Shown piece after piece: positions 4,928-8,129 of a stretch of 8,129 nucleotides of DNA; position 1 is the first letter of the stretch, and the number at the start of each line of letters is the position of its first letter. Made by a program: the position numbers and the translations under genes. The DNA is taken from positions 1-8,129 of the forward strand of contig CAAEVU010000126.1 of assembly GCA_900759575.1 (NCBI GenBank), read 5' to 3'. The DNA comes from Clostridia bacterium (GTDB lineage Bacteria > Bacillota > Clostridia > Oscillospirales > Acutalibacteraceae). The notes below the pieces were generated by a model. The model saw nothing but the letters and a program-made list of their open reading frames with translations, did no database searches and was not told where the DNA came from.

Positions 4928-5872
4928 ATGGCACAACACGCAATTTTGCGATTTGAGAAGCACAAGGGCCACCCGGCGGGGCCGCTGGAAGCCCACCATG
5001 AACGGAAAAAGGAGCAGTACGCCAGCAACCCGGACATTGACACCAGCCGGAGCAAGTACAATTTCCACATCGTCAAGCCGGATGGCCGCTACTACCATTT
5101 CATTCAGAGCCGCATCGAGCAGGCCAGATGCCGCACCCGCAAGGACAGCACTCGGTTTGTGGACACGCTGATTACCGCCAGCCCGGAGTTTTTCAAGGGC
5201 AAGTCCCCAAAGGAGATAGCGGCCTACTTCCAGAGGGCGGCGGACTTCCTCATTGACCGGGTGGGCCGGGAGAACATCGTTTCGGCTATGGTACACATGG
5301 ATGAAAAAACGCCCCATCTGCACTTGGTCTTTGTGCCGCTGACAAAGGACAACCGCCTGTGCGCCAAAGAAATTATCGGCAACCGGGCCAATCTGACGAA
5401 GTGGCAGGACGATTTTCACGCCTGTATGGTGGAGCAGTACCCCGACCTGGAGCGTGGGGAAAGCGCCAGCAAGACGGGCCGGAAGCATATCCCCACCCGG
5501 CTGTTCAAACAGGCGGTCAACCTCTCCAAACAGGCGAGGGCCATTGAAGCGGTTCTCTCCGGCATTACCCCGCTGAACGCCGGAAAGAAGAAAGAGGAAG
5601 CCCTCTCCATGCTGAAAAAGTGGTTTCCGCAGATGGAGAACTTCTCCGGGCAACTGAAAAAATACAAGGTCACAATCAATGACTTGTTAGCGGAAAATGA
5701 AAAGCTGGAAGTCAGGGCAAAGGCCAGCGAAAAAGGCAAGATGAATGACACGATGGAACGGGCGAAGTTAAAAAGCGAACTGGACGATATGCGGCGGCTG
5801 GTTGACCGTATCCCGCCGGAGATTTTAGCGGAACTGAAACGGCAACAGCGGCAGCATGGAAAGGAAAGGTGA
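4928..5872 (+). CDS. mobV: MobV-family relaxase (Mob/Pre plasmid recombination protein)
   Basis: A 314-residue relaxase that nicks oriT, stays attached to the 5' end and guides the transferred strand. All three MobV motifs are visible. Motif I is H23-H24-E25-R26, equivalent to HNxR, where the His aligned with H23 is the nucleophile in pMV158 MobM. Motif II is NPDIDTSRSKYN (34-45). Motif III is HMDEKTPHLH (123-132), the metal-binding histidine triad. The C-terminal third is charged and coiled-coil-like (LLAENEKLEVRAKASEKGK), as in MobV dimerisation regions, though shorter than many members. AAAGGAG lies 4 nt before ATG 4928. It follows repA and overlaps the next small gene. Its expected substrate is the 241-282 oriT. 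H24 in place of the usual Asn is a mild oddity. Confidence 0.92.
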   Translation: MAQHAILRFEKHKGHPAGPLEAHHERKKEQYASNPDIDTSRSKYNFHIVKPDGRYYHFIQSRIEQARCRTRKDSTRFVDTLITASPEFFKGKSPKEIAAYFQRAADFLIDRVGRENIVSAMVHMDEKTPHLHLVFVPLTKDNRLCAKEIIGNRANLTKWQDDFHACMVEQYPDLERGESASKTGRKHIPTRLFKQAVNLSKQARAIEAVLSGITPLNAGKKKEEALSMLKKWFPQMENFSGQLKKYKVTINDLLAENEKLEVRAKASEKGKMNDTMERAKLKSELDDMRRLVDRIPPEILAELKRQQRQHGKER

Positions 5873-6068
5873 TCTTATAAGTAATATCAGATACAAAAAG
5901 GAAATCGAAATCGTGACTTTTCAGGGAAAGGAAATCACACTGGAAAATCTCTCCCCGGTGTTCACGCCGGAACAGGAAGCAGCCAAACGCCGGGAACTGG
6001 AACAGCAGCTTTATGAGGTGTTCCGCAAGTACGCCGACAAGCGGGAGAGTGAGGAAGCCGGGACATAA
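5856..6068 (+). CDS. Small mobilization-linked protein, unknown function
   Basis: A 70-residue charged cytoplasmic protein overlapping the end of mobV by 17 nt, implying translational coupling. It has a short beta-like N-terminal half (IEIVTFQGKEITLENL) and a helical acidic/basic C-terminal half (PEQEAAKRRELEQQLYEVF). I do not recognise a named family; TnpW was considered, but its characteristic pattern is not seen. ATG 5856 has no clear ribosome site. GTG 5913 with AAAGGAAA 8 nt upstream is an alternative start giving about 51 residues, beginning just before TFQGKEI. It is last in the mobilization cluster, and the recombinase promoter follows. Confidence 0.65.
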   Translation: MERKGDLISNIRYKKEIEIVTFQGKEITLENLSPVFTPEQEAAKRRELEQQLYEVFRKYADKRESEEAGT

Positions 6069-6086
6069 GGTTTTCCAAACCCATCA

Positions 6087-6115
6087 TTGATTTGCGGGGC
6101 TGCTGGCGGTATAAT
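6087..6115 (+). promoter_or_regulatory. Recombinase promoter
   Basis: TTGATT (6087-6092) and a perfect -10 TATAAT (6110-6115) are separated by 17 bp. The -10 starts at the inner edge of the 6096-6133 inverted repeat. This gives the recombinase its own promoter, separate from the mob cluster. Confidence 0.75.
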
Positions 6116-6144
6116 AGAACTGTCAGCAGCTCCGTTTCTTTTTT
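6096..6144 (+). terminator. Inverted repeat doubling as mob terminator and promoter operator
   Basis: Arms 6096-6110 and 6119-6133 (15 nt each) are complementary at 12 positions and wobble at the other 3, around an 8-nt spacer. The downstream arm is followed by GTTTCTTTTTT (6134-6144), so RNA coming from the mob genes would meet a terminator hairpin. The same repeat flanks the recombinase -10 box, so as DNA it could be an operator. Both readings are inferred. Confidence 0.6.
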
Positions 6145-6162
6145 AAGAAAAGGAGCGACAAT

Positions 6163-7674
6163 ATGAACAATCGGATAGACGCAATCTATGCAAGACAATC
6201 GGTAGACAAAAAGGACAGCATTTCCATTGAAAGCCAGATTGAATTTTGCAAATACGAGTTGAAAGGCGGTAACTGCAAGGAATACACAGACAAAGGGTAC
6301 AGCGGCAAGAACACAGACCGTCCGAAGTTTCAAGAACTGGTGCGGGACATCAAGCGGGGCTTGATTGCAAAGGTCGTGGTTTACAAGCTCGACCGTATCA
6401 GCCGTTCCATTCTGGACTTTGCCAACATGATGGAGCTGTTCCAGCAGTACAATGTGGAGTTTGTGTCCTCTACGGAAAAGTTTGATACCTCCACGCCGAT
6501 GGGACGGGCCATGCTGAATATCTGTATCGTGTTCGCCCAGCTTGAACGGGAAACGATACAGAAGCGGGTAACGGACGCTTACTACTCCCGCAGTCAGCGG
6601 GGCTTTAAGATGGGCGGGAAAGCCCCTTACGGCTTCCATACGGAGCCTATCAAGATGGACGGTATCAACACAAAGAAGCTGGTGGTAAACCCGGAGGAAG
6701 CGGCCAATATCCGGCTGATGTTTGAGATGTACGCCCAGCCCACAACTTCCTACGGGGACATTACCCGGTACTTTGCCGAACAGGGGATTTTGTTCCATGG
6801 CAAAGAGCTGATACGCCCCACGCTGGCGCAGATGTTACGCAATCCTGTCTATGTGCAGGCAGACCTTGATGTGTACGAATTTTTCAAAAGTCAAGGTACA
6901 GTCATTGTCAATGACGTTGCCGATTTTACGGGCATGAACGGCTGCTATCTGTATCAAGGGCGAGATGTAAAGGCCAGCAAGAAAAACGACTTAAAAGACC
7001 AAATGCTGGTACTGGCTCCCCATGAGGGTATCGTCCCCTCCGACACCTGGCTGACCTGCCGCAAGAAGCTGATGAACAACATGAAAATCCAGTCTGCCCG
7101 GAAAGCCACCCACACATGGCTGGCAGGAAAAATCAAGTGCGGGAATTGCGGGTATGCTCTTATGAGTATCTACAATCCCTCCGGCAAACAGTATCTCCGC
7201 TGCACGAAACGGCTGGACAATAAAAGCTGTCCTGGCTGTGGGAAAATCATCACTTCGGAACTGGAAGCGGTTGTTTATCAGCAGATGGTAAAGAAGCTGG
7301 CAAGCTACAAGACGCTGACAGGAAAAAAGAAAGCGGCAAAGGCAAACCCGAAAATCACCGCCCTGCAAGTGGAACTTGCCCATGTAGACAGCGAGATTGA
7401 AAAGCTGGTGGACAGTCTGACGGGGGCAAACAATGTCCTGTTCTCCTATGTGAATGTGAAGATAGCGGAACTGGACGGGCGCAAGCAGGAACTTCTGGCA
7501 AGGATAGCGGAGTTGACTGTGGAGGCCATCAGCCCGGAACAGGTCAGCCAGATTTCCGGCTACCTCGATACCTGGGAGAATGTATCTTTTGATGACAAGC
7601 GGCGTGTGGTGGATTTGATGATCACCACCATAGCCGCCACAAGCGACAGCTTGAACATCACATGGAAAATCTGA
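6163..7674 (+). CDS. Large serine recombinase (integrase/excisionase of the element)
   Basis: A 503-residue site-specific DNA recombinase that integrates and excises the element through a covalent phosphoserine. The N-terminal resolvase domain (about 1-145) has YARQS with catalytic S13, then KLDRISRS (75-82) and FAQLERE (124-130) with the conserved active-site arginines and the long helix. The Recombinase domain follows (about 150-280; GGKAPYGFH, LRNPVYVQ). The zinc ribbon has C326-x2-C329 and C347 with C356-x2-C359. A coiled-coil region (about 395-460) and a short C-terminal tail complete it. Size and order are normal for the family. AAAAGGAG lies 7 nt before ATG 6163. The gene ends about 50 bp inside the right att arm, the usual place. 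No separate excision factor is seen. Confidence 0.95.
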   Translation: MNNRIDAIYARQSVDKKDSISIESQIEFCKYELKGGNCKEYTDKGYSGKNTDRPKFQELVRDIKRGLIAKVVVYKLDRISRSILDFANMMELFQQYNVEFVSSTEKFDTSTPMGRAMLNICIVFAQLERETIQKRVTDAYYSRSQRGFKMGGKAPYGFHTEPIKMDGINTKKLVVNPEEAANIRLMFEMYAQPTTSYGDITRYFAEQGILFHGKELIRPTLAQMLRNPVYVQADLDVYEFFKSQGTVIVNDVADFTGMNGCYLYQGRDVKASKKNDLKDQMLVLAPHEGIVPSDTWLTCRKKLMNNMKIQSARKATHTWLAGKIKCGNCGYALMSIYNPSGKQYLRCTKRLDNKSCPGCGKIITSELEAVVYQQMVKKLASYKTLTGKKKAAKANPKITALQVELAHVDSEIEKLVDSLTGANNVLFSYVNVKIAELDGRKQELLARIAELTVEAISPEQVSQISGYLDTWENVSFDDKRRVVDLMITTIAATSDSLNITWKI

Positions 7675-7698
7675 CTGGCGGCACCCCTCCCGTCAGAT
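7669..7698 (+). repeat. Stem-loop at recombinase stop
   Basis: ATCTGAC (7669-7675) pairs with GTCAGAT (7692-7698), overlapping the TGA stop. There is no U-tract, so it is not a standard terminator, though it could protect the 3' end of the message or reduce read-through into the toxin gene on the opposite strand. Confidence 0.5.
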
Positions 7699-7707
7699 AC
7701 CTACCCT

Positions 7708-7728
7708 GTGTAGTCCCTTGTAAACTGT
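7708..7728 (-). repeat. attR: right terminal arm of the element
   Basis: GTGTAGTCCCTTGTAAACTG (7708-7727) is the inverted copy of the left arm with one mismatch, followed by T7728. GT at 7727-7728 is the junction dinucleotide shared with 112-113. Host sequence starts within a few bases, ahead of the toxin gene stop at 7738. Confidence 0.75.
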
Positions 7729-7737
7729 ACTTTACTT

Positions 7738-8129
7738 TCATTTTAAAAACATTTCGAGAACTTGAAGTCCAAATTTATACTGCATTTCAAAATCCTGCCC
7801 AGCCAACCAATTGCGAACGGTTAAGCCTTGTGTGAAAGGTTGTATTGAAGAATAGTATACTCTTATCTTTCTATGCATAGCCGCGTCAATGAATATTATA
7901 TTTCCAGTACTATGGATATCCTCTAGCATAAATCCTGATTTATGAATCTGACTCTGTTCAACAATATGATGCCATTCCAGGCCAAGACCAGCGTTTCCTT
8001 GAGCAGCCTTAAATGCATTGAATGATGAATAGCCTTGACCGCGTGCATATGAAGAGAATCCACTACTTCCTAAGTTAAACGGCAAGAAATCACTAGGCAC
8101 GCTTGTATATTCGGGCTTAGCTATGGTAG
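7738..8129 (-). CDS. C-terminal nuclease domain of a polymorphic (RHS-type) toxin, partial
   Basis: The frame is open from the window edge to TGA 7738-7740, about 129 residues, so only the C-terminal end of a larger protein is seen. GTG 8100 has no ribosome site and is probably internal. The core is AGLGLEWHHIVEQ, then IHSTGNIIFIDAAMHRKI, then YYSS and TVRNWLAGQDFEMQYKFGL. WHHIVEQ with a following Asn and His is the pattern of HNH/endonuclease VII-like toxin tips at the ends of RHS and related secreted proteins, where the histidines bind metal and cut nucleic acid. The RHS core itself lies outside the window, so the carrier is inferred. The stop codon lies about 10 bp outside the element end, so insertion leaves the toxin intact but separates it from DNA now at 1-111. 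Confidence 0.75.
   Translation of the reverse strand, partial: TIAKPEYTSVPSDFLPFNLGSSGFSSYARGQGYSSFNAFKAAQGNAGLGLEWHHIVEQSQIHKSGFMLEDIHSTGNIIFIDAAMHRKIRVYYSSIQPFTQGLTVRNWLAGQDFEMQYKFGLQVLEMFLK

Larger units (their letters stand above)
112..7728 (+). mobile_element. Integrative mobilizable element with serine recombinase, MobV relaxase and mef cargo
   Basis: The boundaries come from a 20-bp inverted repeat with one mismatch: CAGTTTACAAGGAACTACAC at 114-133 and its near-complement at 7708-7727. The repeat lies just outside a large serine recombinase gene that ends at 7674. Inside are an oriT, an efflux gene, a regulator, a cysteine-rich VLP protein, a RepA_N protein, a MobV relaxase and the recombinase. 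This set is typical of Firmicutes mobilizable elements related in plan to Tn4451-type elements. There are no VirB4, VirD4 or other transfer-channel genes, so transfer would need a helper. The flanks look AT-rich against the more G+C-rich mobilization genes, consistent with insertion of foreign DNA. The exact ends are inferred; comparison with an empty site would fix them. Confidence 0.85.

Noticed and set aside
4925..5653. 242-codon minus-strand open frame opposite mobV
   Set aside because: mobV has all three relaxase motifs and a ribosome site; the antisense frame is a shadow.
5962..6798. 278-codon minus-strand open frame opposite the recombinase start
   Set aside because: It lies opposite the resolvase domain and crosses the promoter; no start signal or family is visible.
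1..8129. CRISPR array, tRNA, rRNA or insertion sequence
   Set aside because: No regular repeat-spacer units, cloverleaf, rRNA-like sequence or transposase was seen.

Overview
The window holds an almost complete integrated mobile element of about 7.6 kb (roughly 112 to 7728) with a short stretch of host DNA on each side. Strong Shine-Dalgarno sequences (AAGGAGG type), the protein families present and the G+C-rich backbone suggest a Gram-positive, Firmicutes-type donor and host, most likely a gut Clostridia relative (Lachnospiraceae or Oscillospiraceae). That taxonomic reading is inference. The element is best described as an integrative and mobilizable element (IME): it has its own large serine recombinase and a MobV relaxase, but no mating-pair or type IV secretion genes, so it would need a helper conjugative element.

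Layout: (1) 1-111 is host flank with no confident gene. (2) 112-133 is the left end, a 20-bp arm inverted at the right end (7708-7727). (3) 134-856 has no gene but is packed with stem-loops. It contains a very good pMV158-type oriT at 241-282, including the nick-site sequence TAGTGTGTTA. (4) 857-2382 is the cargo: a strong promoter, a long attenuator-like leader with a tiny peptide (MLICVR) and several hairpins, then a Mef-type macrolide efflux MFS gene. (5) 2411-2464 is a bidirectional terminator facing a minus-strand XRE-type regulator (2463-3263). (6) 3297-3333 is a perfect 14-bp inverted repeat, followed by an unrecognised AT-rich minus-strand small gene (3342-3605) with its own promoter. 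(7) 3834-6068 is a plus-strand mobilization/replication cluster: a cysteine-rich VLP protein, a short RepA_N-type initiator, a MobV relaxase and a small overlapping gene. (8) 6087-7674 is the serine recombinase with its own promoter, whose -10 box lies inside an inverted repeat. (9) 7738-8129 is host DNA on the minus strand encoding the C-terminal end of a polymorphic (RHS-type) toxin with a WHHIVEQ nuclease motif.

How it fits together: the recombinase would excise the element and join its ends into an attP, predicted to be two 20-bp arms around a single T with GT as the shared crossover dinucleotide. The circle can be nicked at oriT by the MobV protein and transferred through a helper. After nicking at 269/270 the first DNA to enter the recipient would be the hairpin-rich region and then the efflux gene, while the relaxase gene enters about 4.6 kb later. 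The drug-efflux gene appears to be controlled by translation-coupled attenuation.

The points most worth a second look are the distance between oriT and its relaxase gene, the structured leading region, the multi-hairpin attenuator, the probable nonsense truncation of RepA, and insertion immediately beyond the stop codon of a toxin gene.
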